The translations under genes were made by a program, and so were the position numbers. From assembly GCA_947177165.1 (NCBI GenBank), contig CAMWTP010000027.1:1-64000 (forward strand): a DNA stretch of 64,000 nt, given 5' to 3'. The DNA is from an uncultured Lachnospiraceae bacterium (GTDB lineage Bacteria; Bacillota; Clostridia; Lachnospirales; Lachnospiraceae). Under the pieces are notes generated by a model. That model searched no databases. It saw nothing but the letters and a program-made list of their open reading frames with translations, and was not told the origin of the DNA. Position 1 is the first letter of the stretch. The number at the start of each line of letters is the position of its first letter. This document shows, one piece after another, positions 1-8,484 of this stretch.

Positions 1-23
1 AAAGTGCGTAAATTCAAGGATTT

Positions 24-1445
24 CTAGGTATCTTTCCTTTGTATCAACACCACAGCCTCGACATGCACGGTCCCCGGAAACTGATCAATTGCAACTGCCC
101 TTTCCACCCTATACCCACTGTCCAGCAACACCTCCAAATCCCTGGCAAGACTCGTCGGCTTACAGCTTATGTATACAAGCCTGTCAACCTGAAAATCAAT
201 AATCTTGCGCAGCGTCTTGGGATGGATTCCATCACGCGGAGGATCAAGCACAATAAAATCTGGCTTTTCACCGATCTCGTCAATCACCTTCAACACATCC
301 CCTGCAATAAACTCACAATTGTGCAGCCCATTCAACGCCGCATTCTGCCTTGCCGCCCAAACAGCTTCCTCCACAATCTCCACACCGATTACCTTCTTTG
401 CCACAGGTGCCAGCAGCTGGGCAATGGTTCCCGTTCCGCTGTACAAGTCAAACACCGTTCTATCATGCTTTCCCTCTCCGGAAATATCACCCAGGAAATC
501 ACGTGCGGTCTCATACAACACCTCTGCTCCCAACGTGTTGGTCTGAAAAAAGGAAAATTGCGAAATCTTGAATCTCAATCCCAGCAATTCCTCATAAAAA
601 TAATCCTGTCCATATAAAATAACCGTATCATCACTTTGGACAATATCTGCCAGCGAATCATTCTTCGTGTGAAGTACACCTGCTATTTTTCCTGTCAGAG
701 GCAGCTCCAATAATTGAGCAGCCAACGGCTCCAGATCATGTGTCTCCTGCGTCGTCGTCACAAGTGCGATCAGCATCTCTCCCGTTTTCTGCGCTTTTCG
801 CACCAGCAGATGCCGCAGATATCCCTCGTGACGGATTCTATGAAAATAACTGCTGTTCTTTTCTGCAAAATAGTCCAGCACACAGGCTAATACCATTCTG
901 TAGTCCTCATCCACAATACGACAATCCCGCACAGATACAATGTCATAAAAACTCCCTCTCTTGTGCATGCCCAAGGCGAGCGGGCCATCCTTATATTCAT
1001 CTCCAAAGGAAAATTCCATCTTGTTCCTGTAGTTATACTGCACAGGGCTCGCTTTAATCCCCTCAAAGATACGGTTCATATACTGTTCCACATCCGCCTC
1101 TTCGCCTTCCAATAACATCTGTTTTTCAAAAGCAGGATGAAGCAGTCTCCGCACTTGACTTTCCTTTATTTCAAGCTGTTTCTCATATGGAATGCTCTGA
1201 TAATTGCAGCCTCCGCACGCTCCAAAATGCGGACAGGTATCGTCCAATTCATAAGGAGCTCTCTCCAGTACCGAAAGTAATCTTCCCTCTACTTTTCCCT
1301 TGCGTTTCTTATTGACCCTAAATGAAATTTTCTGTCCGGGAATCACATTCTTTACGACAGCTGTCTCATCTTCACATCTCACAATCCCTTTATTTGGAAA
1401 ATCGACACGCTCCACGTATCCCTCATAAACTTGCCCTTTTTTCAT
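24..1445 (-). CDS. rlmD: 23S rRNA (uracil-5-)-methyltransferase, RlmD/RumA family
   Basis: SAM-dependent methyltransferase expected to make 5-methyluridine in 23S rRNA (U1939, and in Gram-positive RlmCD also U747). An N-terminal TRAM-like OB segment is followed by a Cys cluster (CPHFGACGGCNY) that binds a 4Fe-4S centre in RumA, the SAM motif DLYSGTGTIAQLL, the catalytic region VLDPPRDGI and the nucleophile segment YISCKPTSLARDL. I start it at ATG 1445 (MKKGQVYEGYV) behind GGAGG. A longer frame opens at ATG 1526, overlapping the upstream stop as ATGA, but that extension would run through a terminator-like hairpin and lacks family similarity. Length (473 aa) is typical. Specificity for U747 versus U1939 cannot be read from the sequence. 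Confidence 0.92.
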   Translation of the reverse strand: MKKGQVYEGYVERVDFPNKGIVRCEDETAVVKNVIPGQKISFRVNKKRKGKVEGRLLSVLERAPYELDDTCPHFGACGGCNYQSIPYEKQLEIKESQVRRLLHPAFEKQMLLEGEEADVEQYMNRIFEGIKASPVQYNYRNKMEFSFGDEYKDGPLALGMHKRGSFYDIVSVRDCRIVDEDYRMVLACVLDYFAEKNSSYFHRIRHEGYLRHLLVRKAQKTGEMLIALVTTTQETHDLEPLAAQLLELPLTGKIAGVLHTKNDSLADIVQSDDTVILYGQDYFYEELLGLRFKISQFSFFQTNTLGAEVLYETARDFLGDISGEGKHDRTVFDLYSGTGTIAQLLAPVAKKVIGVEIVEEAVWAARQNAALNGLHNCEFIAGDVLKVIDEIGEKPDFIVLDPPRDGIHPKTLRKIIDFQVDRLVYISCKPTSLARDLEVLLDSGYRVERAVAIDQFPGTVHVEAVVLIQRKDT

Positions 1446-1466
1446 CAAAACCTCCAATGCAACAAA

Positions 1467-1498
1467 TGAGGGAGCACCGCTTTGCCAGCACTCCCTCA
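1467..1498 (-). terminator. Hairpin between the 107-aa gene and rlmD
   Basis: TGAGGGAG (1467-1474) pairs with CTCCCTCA (1491-1498). It lies after the stop of the upstream acidic membrane protein gene and before the rlmD ribosome binding site. The following U-tract is poor, so it may only attenuate readthrough. Confidence 0.45.
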
Positions 1499-1522
1499 AA
1501 ACTTTTCCATTTATCGCAACTC

Positions 1523-1846
1523 TCATTTTACAGTTGTGTACTCATTTTCCTTTGCAGGCTCCTGCTCCTCATCTTCCTCATCATCAAAGAAGTCGTCCTC
1601 AAAGTCATCGTCGAACTCATCATCGAAATCGTCAAGGTAATCAGGTGTCATATAACGATATACCGCATATGCAATAGCGGCCACTGCTGCTACCGCACCG
1701 ATAATAGCCAGTACCCAGAGCACTGTGTTGCCCTTCTTCTCATTATCCTTCTTCAAATCACACTTTGCACAGTATTTACTTAGGATATCATTGCTCACCA
1801 AATTCTTATCCTGCAGATATTCCACTAATTCATCCCACTTTTTCAT
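1523..1846 (-). CDS. Small single-pass membrane protein with acidic tail
   Basis: Unrecognised 107-aa protein. Residues 1-35 are polar and contain a CAKC pair, residues about 41-66 form one hydrophobic membrane segment (VLWVLAIIGAVAAVAAIAYAV), and the C-terminal 40 residues are almost entirely Asp/Glu. Start ATG 1846 has an AAAGGAG site. It lies between pcrA and rlmD on the same strand. No function is suggested; acidic-tail single-pass proteins of this kind are common in Lachnospiraceae. Confidence 0.75.
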   Translation of the reverse strand: MKKWDELVEYLQDKNLVSNDILSKYCAKCDLKKDNEKKGNTVLWVLAIIGAVAAVAAIAYAVYRYMTPDYLDDFDDEFDDDFEDDFFDDEEDEEQEPAKENEYTTVK

Positions 1847-1963
1847 TAAAAAAAGCTCCTTTCTGTTTTTATTTCACGCTCAGCAAAGCATCGTCGTATA
1901 TATCATATCATCTTTTCAAAAATTTTACTACCATTTTCACACATTTTATCACATTTTTTCACA

Positions 1964-4483
1964 TCACACCTTTTTCAGCTTCGCAAACGCTGCATACATG
2001 ATTTTATTCCCATACGCATCAAATGCCACAGTCACCTTGAAATCTCTCGTATCCTGCACAATATTTAATACAGTACCCTCACCGTATTTGATATGGCACA
2101 CGCGGTCTCCCTCCGCGTAGCCCAGATCATCTGCCGCAATTGCCGGCGCCCCCTTGGTGAGTCCGTCCAGGGACTTTGCAATGTATGGCTTGTTTGCCGC
2201 CGGTGTCTCCTTCTTCTTTGCCACAGCCTTCGGACGTGATGCCAGGATCTCGGACAAATCCTTTTTTGCGGCAGGCTGTGCAGCCTGCTGAACCACTGCC
2301 GTTTTGGGCACACTTGACTTTTCCGCTGCCGGTTTTGACTGCTGCTTTGGAGAGGCCAGCATCTGCGCCGCCGTCTCCCAGTTATTCCGCGGTTTGTCAA
2401 ACACTGTATCACTCAGTGACTCGCCTTGCGTCCCTCTCTCCGTCTTTGTCCCCGTCTGAAAGGGCTTTGCCTTAAAAATATTCCTCTCGTAAGAATCACA
2501 CGCATATTCTTCCGCCTCCCAGCGCCTCACACCAGGAATCCTGCAGTCAAGAAGATTGTCCGGAATTTCCTTCACAAATCGGCTGATCGCATTGTACTGC
2601 GTCTCTCCCCTGATCATGCGTGCCTTTGCATATGTGATCGTCAAGTCCTCCTTCGCACGCGTGATTCCCACATAGGCAAGACGCCGCTCCTCCTCGATAT
2701 CCTCGGGATTATCTGAGATGATCGTCATGTAACTCGGAAAGATTCCATCCTCCAGCCCCGACAGATACACACTGGAAAATTCAAGTCCCTTCGCGCTGTG
2801 CAATGTCATCAATAACACGCGGTTGTCATCTCTGTCCACATTGTCAATGTCAGCTACCAGCGCCACCTCCTCAAGAAATGCGGACAATGTGGCCTCCTCG
2901 CCAAGTTCCTCGCGCTCCATCTCAAAGCTTACTATTTTTGTGATGAGCTCATCGATGTTGTCAATTCTGTCCTTCGCATCCTCCTCACCGGACTCCTCAA
3001 GTTCCTTCACATAGCCAGTCGTATCTATAACATCAGTTATTAAATCTTCAAGTGATTCGCTTTGCATCTTTGTCCTGAACATCCGAATCATCGTCGCAAA
3101 ATCCCTGAGCTTTTCTGCCGACTTTCCTTTTCCCAATGTCGGTATCTCGTCCACCTGCTGCAGTGCCTCATAAAAGCTCAACCCCATATGGTCGGCATAA
3201 TCCTGTACTTTAGCAATGCTCGCCGCGCCGATTCCACGTTTTGGCACATTGATGATGCGCTTTACAGCCAGATCATCCTTGCCGTTGTCAATCGTCTTCA
3301 GATACGCCAGGATATCCTTGATCTCTCTCCGCGCATAAAAGTTGACTCCCCCCACCACATTGTAGGGAATATTCAGTGCGATAAAACTCTCCTCAAGCAG
3401 ACGCGACTGCGCATTTGTCCTGTAAAGAACTGCACAATCTCTATAGTCACTGACAACCTCCCGTTTTTTGCGTTTAATATCACTTGCTATGTATTCTGCT
3501 TCCTCGTAAGCCGTGTCAAAGGCTCTGAAATGAACACGATTTCCAGCTCCCTTATCCGTCCAGAGTGCCTTCGACTTCCTTCTGGTGTTATTCCCGATTA
3601 CCGCATTTGCGGAGTCCAGAATATTCTGGGTCGAACGATAATTCTGTTCCAGCTTGATCACTGCCGCCTCCGGGTATACCTGCTCAAAATCGAGGATATT
3701 TCTGATGTTTGCCCCGCGAAACTTATATATAGACTGATCATCGTCGCCTACCACACAGAGGTTCCTGTTGCGCTGCGCCAATAGTTTGATCAACTCAAAC
3801 TGCGCTGTATTCGTATCCTGGTACTCGTCAACCATAATATACTGGAACCGTTTCTGATAATTTTCCAGCACCTCCGGACAACTTTTAAAAAGTTCCACCG
3901 TCTTCACGATCAAATCGTCAAAATCAAGTGCATTATTTTTCTTCAGCGTAAGCTGATACTCCGCATACGCAGCTGATATCTTCTTTTTCAGATAATCGCC
4001 TGCCGCCGCCATCTCATACTCCGTCGTCGAGATCAGATTGTCCTTCGCGGAAGAAATCGCACTCAGAATCGTCTTCTCTTTCAATTGCTTTGTGTCAATC
4101 TCTAACCGTTTGCACACATCCTTCATGACGCTCTTGGAATCATCCGTGTCATAGATGGTAAAACTGTTATCGTACCCCAGGCGATCAATATGCCTCCTGA
4201 GAATCCTCACACACGTCGAGTGAAATGTGGAGACCCAGACGCTCTCTGCACCATACCCCACAATGTCATTGACTCTGTCACGCATCTCGCCTGCCGCCTT
4301 ATTCGTAAATGTGATCGCCAAAATATTCCATGCGCTCACGCCCATGCTTTCGATCAGATATGCGATGCGCCTGGTGAGCACACTCGTCTTTCCACTGCCT
4401 GCACCCGCAAGGATCAACACCGGTCCTTCCGTGGTAAAAACGCCTTTTTTCTGCTGTTCATTTAATGTATCATAAAGTCCCAT
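1964..4483 (-). CDS. pcrA: ATP-dependent DNA helicase PcrA/UvrD
   Basis: Superfamily 1A 3'-5' DNA helicase for repair and rolling-circle replication. Visible motifs: Walker A GAGSGKTSVLTRRI, motif Ia ITFTNKAAGEMRDRV, Walker B VDEYQDTN, GDDDQSIYKFRGA, LEQNYRST, and VYLSGLEDGIFPS plus EERRLAYVGITRA in the second RecA domain. At 839 aa it is longer than Bacillus PcrA because of an Ala/Lys/Pro-rich low-complexity linker (about residues 690-780). It ends in a short domain with YAEGDRVCHIKYGEGTV that in PcrA contacts RNA polymerase. The start has AAGGAAA upstream and its own TTGAAA-17-TATAAT promoter. Confidence 0.96.
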   Translation of the reverse strand: MGLYDTLNEQQKKGVFTTEGPVLILAGAGSGKTSVLTRRIAYLIESMGVSAWNILAITFTNKAAGEMRDRVNDIVGYGAESVWVSTFHSTCVRILRRHIDRLGYDNSFTIYDTDDSKSVMKDVCKRLEIDTKQLKEKTILSAISSAKDNLISTTEYEMAAAGDYLKKKISAAYAEYQLTLKKNNALDFDDLIVKTVELFKSCPEVLENYQKRFQYIMVDEYQDTNTAQFELIKLLAQRNRNLCVVGDDDQSIYKFRGANIRNILDFEQVYPEAAVIKLEQNYRSTQNILDSANAVIGNNTRRKSKALWTDKGAGNRVHFRAFDTAYEEAEYIASDIKRKKREVVSDYRDCAVLYRTNAQSRLLEESFIALNIPYNVVGGVNFYARREIKDILAYLKTIDNGKDDLAVKRIINVPKRGIGAASIAKVQDYADHMGLSFYEALQQVDEIPTLGKGKSAEKLRDFATMIRMFRTKMQSESLEDLITDVIDTTGYVKELEESGEEDAKDRIDNIDELITKIVSFEMEREELGEEATLSAFLEEVALVADIDNVDRDDNRVLLMTLHSAKGLEFSSVYLSGLEDGIFPSYMTIISDNPEDIEEERRLAYVGITRAKEDLTITYAKARMIRGETQYNAISRFVKEIPDNLLDCRIPGVRRWEAEEYACDSYERNIFKAKPFQTGTKTERGTQGESLSDTVFDKPRNNWETAAQMLASPKQQSKPAAEKSSVPKTAVVQQAAQPAAKKDLSEILASRPKAVAKKKETPAANKPYIAKSLDGLTKGAPAIAADDLGYAEGDRVCHIKYGEGTVLNIVQDTRDFKVTVAFDAYGNKIMYAAFAKLKKV

Positions 4484-4528
4484 TTTCCTTATTTCCTTTT
4501 ATTTTTCCCATTGTTGCCTGACTTGTAA

Positions 4529-4557
4529 ATTATAACATCGAAATGATATCGTTTCAA
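4529..4557 (-). promoter_or_regulatory. Sigma-A promoter of pcrA
   Basis: Reading the minus strand, TTGAAA (4557-4552) is 17 bp from a perfect TATAAT (4534-4529), 46 bp before the pcrA start. The spacer contains a GAAACGATATCATTTC-like near-palindrome that could be an operator. Confidence 0.75.
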
Positions 4558-4643
4558 TTCTTTTTGCCATTTTCACTTCATTTTCCAATCACCCTCATTC
4601 CACTTCCTGCATATGATATCAAAACAACTTTTTGAGGAAGATT

Positions 4644-5678
4644 ATGAAAAATAGAAAAAGAATAAAATCACTCTCCATACTGCTGACAGTCGTGCTTCTC
4701 ACCTCCGCCCTCGTCAGCGGATGCGGAGGAAAAAAAGATTCTGCCGAATCCGCAAAAAAGGTGATATTAAATGAAGTCGCACACTCTATTTTCTATGCGC
4801 CGATGTATGTCGCCATCGAGGAAGGATATTTTGCGGATGAAGGGATCAATCTCGAACTCGTGACCGGGTATGGAGCAGACAAGACTATGACAGCGCTGCT
4901 CACAGGAGAGGCGGACATCGGCTTTATGGGCAGTGAAGCCTCTGTATATACATACCTGCAAGGTGCACAGGACTACGCTGTAAACTTTGCACAGCTGACT
5001 CAGCGCGCCGGAAATTTCCTCGTGAGCAGGATTCCCATTGAGCATTTCAGTTGGGATATGCTGAAAGGCACCTATGTCCTGGGCGGGCGCAAAGGAGGTA
5101 TGCCGCAGATGGTCTTTGAATACATCCTCAAGATGAACCAGATCAATCCCGACACAGATCTTACCATTGATACAAGCATTGATTTCGGTTCTACCGCAGC
5201 TGCTTTCTCCGGCGCCAGGGAAGGGGAGGCTGGATATGCTGATTTCACTGTCGAGTTCGAACCTCATGCCACCTCCCTCGAGACACAGCAAAAAGGCTAC
5301 ATTGTCGCTTCTCTCGGCGTTGATTCCGGCTATGTTCCATACACCGCATTCAGCGCCAGAAAAAGCTATATCGAAGAAAACCCCGATACACTACTCGCCT
5401 TCACCAAAGCGCTCCAGAAGGGCATGGATTATGTGGCCAGTCACTCTGCAAAAGAAATAGCATCCGTTATTAAACCACAGTTCCCTGAGACAGAGCTTGA
5501 CACCATCACCACAATCGTAACGCGCTATCAGGCACAGGATACCTGGAAAAAGGATCTGGTTTTCACCGAGGACAGTTTCACCCTTCTTCAGAACATCCTC
5601 ATGGAAGCCGGAGAACTGGAGAATTATGTTCCATATAAAGATTTAGTAACCAACACCTTTGCAGAGCAGGTAAAATAA
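4644..5678 (+). CDS. NMT1/ThiY-like ABC transporter substrate-binding lipoprotein
   Basis: Extracytoplasmic binding protein of the SsuA/ThiY/NMT1 superfamily. A lipoprotein signal peptide ends in LVSGC (344-aa precursor). The body carries the family pattern IFYAPMYVAIEEGYFADEGI, followed by ALLTGEADIGFMGSEASV. I chose ATG 4644 behind TGAGGAAG rather than the TTG at 4632. No permease or ATPase gene is adjacent, so the substrate (pyrimidine, sulfonate, nitrate and others are possible) is undetermined. No TPP riboswitch is visible upstream. The gene is monocistronic, with a terminator immediately after it. Confidence 0.85.
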   Translation: MKNRKRIKSLSILLTVVLLTSALVSGCGGKKDSAESAKKVILNEVAHSIFYAPMYVAIEEGYFADEGINLELVTGYGADKTMTALLTGEADIGFMGSEASVYTYLQGAQDYAVNFAQLTQRAGNFLVSRIPIEHFSWDMLKGTYVLGGRKGGMPQMVFEYILKMNQINPDTDLTIDTSIDFGSTAAAFSGAREGEAGYADFTVEFEPHATSLETQQKGYIVASLGVDSGYVPYTAFSARKSYIEENPDTLLAFTKALQKGMDYVASHSAKEIASVIKPQFPETELDTITTIVTRYQAQDTWKKDLVFTEDSFTLLQNILMEAGELENYVPYKDLVTNTFAEQVK

Positions 5679-5679
5679 A

Positions 5680-5714
5680 CCGGGTAGGGGATGCCATTTC
5701 CCCTGCCCGGTTTT
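5680..5714 (+). terminator. Intrinsic terminator after the binding-protein gene
   Basis: CCGGGTAGGGGA pairs with TCCCCTGCCCGG (one bulge) and is followed by TTTT. It starts 1 base after the stop. Confidence 0.9.
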
Positions 5715-5741
5715 CGCACTTTGTATCAAACCATATTTTCC

Positions 5742-6632
5742 CTATATTATATGCAGTATCAGGTTCTTTTCCGTCCTGACACCAAGCACGCCGACACCGC
5801 GCACAGATATATTGTAGGTCCCCTGCCGATTCAAGTCATATTTCCCAGAAATGTTGATAATATATTCACCTGAACCGTAAACGCCTCCCGCCGCATCCAT
5901 CAATCCGATCGCATTATAAATATCACGTGGGGATGCGCCAACCGGCAGCACGATCACTTCTTCTGCCGCAACGGCACCTGTCAGATACAATGTCGGCCTG
6001 ACCTGATTCCATGGATTCTTGCTGTTCATATCCGTGGGATCCCACTTTCTCATAGGATTTTCCGCTGTGAGCTTCACCTCCTCAGGCTTTCCCAGCGGTC
6101 CCGGATTCTCGGCATCATCATACACAACAACCTGTGTGCCTGCCTTGCAGTTGTCATAAATCCACTTTGCATCTGCACATGTGAGCCTGACACAGCCAAG
6201 CGATGCGGGTTCACCCAGCAAGTTATACTGCTCCCACTCCATATTGCCGGCATTTTTCGTGTAATATGGCACCGAGTGAAACATGATTCCTTTATTGAAA
6301 CGGACCGCATACTGACCATAGGAACCATCCACCATCAGTCGCCATGTATAATAATCGCTTGTCTTAAAGGTTCCGAGCGGCGTCTCGTGTCCCTCTCGTC
6401 CGCAGGAACACACAAATGCTTTGACTGGCACCCGAAATTCGCCTTCTGCATCTTTCTCATACACCGTCACACAGTTGGCCGCACGATTTACCATAATCAA
6501 ATATGCCGGCTTTGTCTCCTTTGCTTCCGCCGTCAGTGTGGTACTGTCCAGCAATATCCCCACACATATGCACACAGCAAGACAAAATACAACAATCTTC
6601 CTGAAACACAAAAATTTACAATCGCTTCTCAC
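5742..6632 (-). CDS. L,D-transpeptidase (YkuD family), secreted or membrane-anchored
   Basis: Forms 3-3 cross-links or otherwise remodels peptidoglycan. An N-terminal hydrophobic segment (VVFCLAVCICVGILLDS) is a signal peptide or anchor. The YkuD core shows HSVPYY and the catalytic SLGCVRL with its active-site Cys, His and Arg. A further roughly 110-residue C-terminal domain (after LTAENPM) resembles an extracellular beta-sandwich. GTG 6632 is the start because AGGAGGGG sits 7 bases upstream; the longer TTG-started frame from 6719 lacks a site. 296 aa. Confidence 0.88.
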   Translation of the reverse strand: MRSDCKFLCFRKIVVFCLAVCICVGILLDSTTLTAEAKETKPAYLIMVNRAANCVTVYEKDAEGEFRVPVKAFVCSCGREGHETPLGTFKTSDYYTWRLMVDGSYGQYAVRFNKGIMFHSVPYYTKNAGNMEWEQYNLLGEPASLGCVRLTCADAKWIYDNCKAGTQVVVYDDAENPGPLGKPEEVKLTAENPMRKWDPTDMNSKNPWNQVRPTLYLTGAVAAEEVIVLPVGASPRDIYNAIGLMDAAGGVYGSGEYIINISGKYDLNRQGTYNISVRGVGVLGVRTEKNLILHII

Positions 6633-6720
6633 TAAAATTCCCCTCCTGATTTTACACATCCTTACAATTTGCTTACACAATTTAGACATCATACACCATT
6701 TTTCCATATTTTGCAACAAA

Positions 6721-6746
6721 AAAACACCCTGTATGGGTGTTTTTTA
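6721..6746 (-). terminator. Intrinsic terminator, possibly bidirectional
   Basis: AAACACCC (6722-6729) pairs with GGGTGTTT (6735-6742), with T-runs on both strands. On the minus strand it ends the 125-aa gene upstream of the L,D-transpeptidase. Confidence 0.85.
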
Positions 6747-6754
6747 AGGATTTT

Positions 6755-7132
6755 TTATAAAAATGGAGTAAATCCCACTCCGCTCAGCTGATCCCTCAAC
6801 CGATTCTGCAGTCCCATCATTCCGATCGTATCATTCAGATAAGAAGCATAATCCGTCTGCCTGCCCCCGTCTTTCTGGGCAGACATACGCTCCTGTATGC
6901 CCAGCATCTCTGCAAAATCGCCGCTTGCCGTGCTCTTAGCTGCCTCCAGTTCACCGTAGTCCTTGACATACAAATCTTCCTTTTCCTCGGAAGCGATCAC
7001 AAGCGGCTTACCAGAACGCCCGTTATTTTGTCCAATCTTCTGAACGGCATTCATGCTGTAGGGATTGCCATGTATCGAAGAAATCCTATAACTGCCAAAT
7101 CCAGAGAATCCAGCAATCGCTGATATACCCAT
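6755..7132 (-). CDS. Hypothetical protein, 125 aa
   Basis: Unrecognised. The N-terminus is Gly/Ser-rich (MGISAIAGFSGFGSYRI) and the remainder is polar, with a short amphipathic stretch near the C-terminus (IGMMGLQNRLRDQLS). There is no signal peptide or clear membrane span. ATG 7132 was chosen because AAAGGAGG lies 7 bases upstream; an ATG 18 bases earlier has no site. It is monocistronic and ends at a strong terminator. Confidence 0.6.
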   Translation of the reverse strand: MGISAIAGFSGFGSYRISSIHGNPYSMNAVQKIGQNNGRSGKPLVIASEEKEDLYVKDYGELEAAKSTASGDFAEMLGIQERMSAQKDGGRQTDYASYLNDTIGMMGLQNRLRDQLSGVGFTPFL

Positions 7133-7157
7133 AGAATACCTCCTTTCCATCTACCCG

Positions 7158-7187
7158 GAAACTGTAAGAACATAATTTTACAGTTCC
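7158..7187. repeat. Short palindrome sharing AACTGTAA/TTACAGTT arms
   Basis: GGAAACTGTAA and TTACAGTTCC face each other just upstream of the 125-aa gene. The arm sequence resembles longer palindromes at 21270-21329 and 63643-63691. Confidence 0.45.
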
Positions 7188-7247
7188 TTATCATTATAAA
7201 GCCATTGTCAGACAATTTCAAGTTTTTATCACCGTTTTCATCCAATT

Positions 7248-7892
7248 TTATTCTCTTTTCTTTTCATCTGCTTTCGAATCCGTTTTTCGAAAGCTGCCGT
7301 CCCTGATCTCATCAATCAGCTTTTCGATCAGCTGCTTTTTCATATACACATCGAAACTCAGAAAACAGATAAACGAAAACAGCTTCAAAAATTCCCTGCT
7401 GTCCTCCGGCGCATCCTCAAAAGTTCCCATTGCACAGTCATACTCTGCCATGACATGCTGTTTGAGCGCCTCAATCTGGTCGTACCCCACCTGAAAAACC
7501 TCTTCATAGACAGATTGTATATCGAACTCCTCTCCCTTGTGAAAAAATTTATCTGTGATCGGTCCCAGCAATGTCTGGATATCGCTGATCGACAAAATGC
7601 CTTTGTAATAATAAATAAAAATCAGGACCAGAATGTGCTCCCTTGAATATTTCTTTCTGATTGGGGGCGGCAGGAGATCGTTCTTCGCATAGTTGTTAAT
7701 CATGGTCTTTGTCATTATCTTATCATCTCCGGGATACCTGGTGGTTTTGCGAAAATTTTTATCCATGAAAGTCGTCACCTGATCCATGTATAGATCAATA
7801 TTGGGAATATCCGAAGATTTCACATAGCTGATCCGGTCAAAACTCTCCATGATACTATTCAGTAAATCTTTCGTGTTTATATGCATATGCAT
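7248..7892 (-). CDS. DUF1836 family protein
   Basis: About 214 aa. Resembles DUF1836 proteins of Firmicutes, which have a MerR-like winged-helix start: MTKTMINNYAKNDLLPPPIRKKYSREHI reads as a short DNA-binding helix pair. The function of the family is not established; a transcriptional role is inferred. Start ATG 7892 has GAAAGG 7 bases upstream; ATG at 7886 is an alternative. It is divergent from the yerC-like gene, and the 220-bp gap between them contains repeated CTTTACAG motifs. Confidence 0.7.
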   Translation of the reverse strand: MHMHINTKDLLNSIMESFDRISYVKSSDIPNIDLYMDQVTTFMDKNFRKTTRYPGDDKIMTKTMINNYAKNDLLPPPIRKKYSREHILVLIFIYYYKGILSISDIQTLLGPITDKFFHKGEEFDIQSVYEEVFQVGYDQIEALKQHVMAEYDCAMGTFEDAPEDSREFLKLFSFICFLSFDVYMKKQLIEKLIDEIRDGSFRKTDSKADEKKRE

Positions 7893-8005
7893 TACCGTGC
7901 CTTTCATATATGATGTTCAATGTCTCGCGACTTCTTCTCTCGGTTTTATTATATAGTATTCAAAACTACTTATCAAGACTATTACCTTATTTTATCGTTC
8001 CAAAC

Positions 8006-8058
8006 TTTACAGTTCCTCTGAAATATGTTAAAATATTCAAAACTGTAAAACTTTACAG
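8006..8058. promoter_or_regulatory. Repeated TTTACAG operator-like motifs upstream of the TrpR-like gene
   Basis: TTTACAGTT (8006-8014) and AACTGTAAA (8041-8049) form an inverted repeat. A third TTTACAG follows at 8052-8058. They flank an AT-rich possible -10 region between two divergent regulatory genes, which suggests binding by one of the products. Inference only. Confidence 0.4.
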
Positions 8059-8113
8059 CGTTAAAGCTTTGTGAATAACATATTCAGTGCAAATCGGGAG
8101 GTACAACCATATT

Positions 8114-8419
8114 ATGAATAAGAAAATAAAAACGGATGCCGTCGATCACCTGATCGATGCTCTGCTCTGTCTCAAAACGAAAGAAGAAAGCTACAATTTT
8201 CTCGAAGATCTGTGCACTGTCAATGAACTGCTCTCCCTTTCCCAACGTTTTGAAGTGGCCACCATGCTGCGCGATCACAAAACCTATCTCGAGATCGCAG
8301 AAAAAACAGGTGCCTCGACAGCAACCATAAGCCGCGTGAACCGTTCCTTAAATTATGGAAGCGAGGGATATGAACTGATCTTCGAGCGGCTCGAGGATAA
8401 ACAGTCCATCATTGAGTAG
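8114..8419 (+). CDS. yerC: TrpR-like transcriptional regulator, YerC/YecD family
   Basis: 101-aa protein of the TrpR/YerC-YecD family. It has an all-helical fold with a C-terminal helix-turn-helix: YLEIAEKTGASTATISRVNR is the DNA-binding pair, preceded by LSQRFEVATMLRDHKT. The biological role of YerC in Firmicutes is not settled. Start ATG 8114 is behind GGGAGG at an unusually long 12-nt spacing; there is no better start. A strong terminator follows, so the gene is monocistronic. Confidence 0.85.
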   Translation: MNKKIKTDAVDHLIDALLCLKTKEESYNFLEDLCTVNELLSLSQRFEVATMLRDHKTYLEIAEKTGASTATISRVNRSLNYGSEGYELIFERLEDKQSIIE

Positions 8420-8449
8420 GAGCTGACCCGTCCCTGGCTCGTATACAGG

Positions 8450-8484
8450 AACCCGGACAGACACACTGCCTGTCCGGGTTTTCT
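8450..8484 (+). terminator. Intrinsic terminator after yerC
   Basis: AACCCGGACAG (8450-8460) pairs perfectly with CTGTCCGGGTT (8470-8480), followed by TTC and T residues. Confidence 0.9.

Noticed and set aside
1446..1526. Longer rlmD starting at ATG 1526 (ATGA overlap)
   Set aside because: The extension runs through a GAGGGAG/CTCCCTC hairpin and lacks family similarity, while ATG 1445 has a good GGAGG site.
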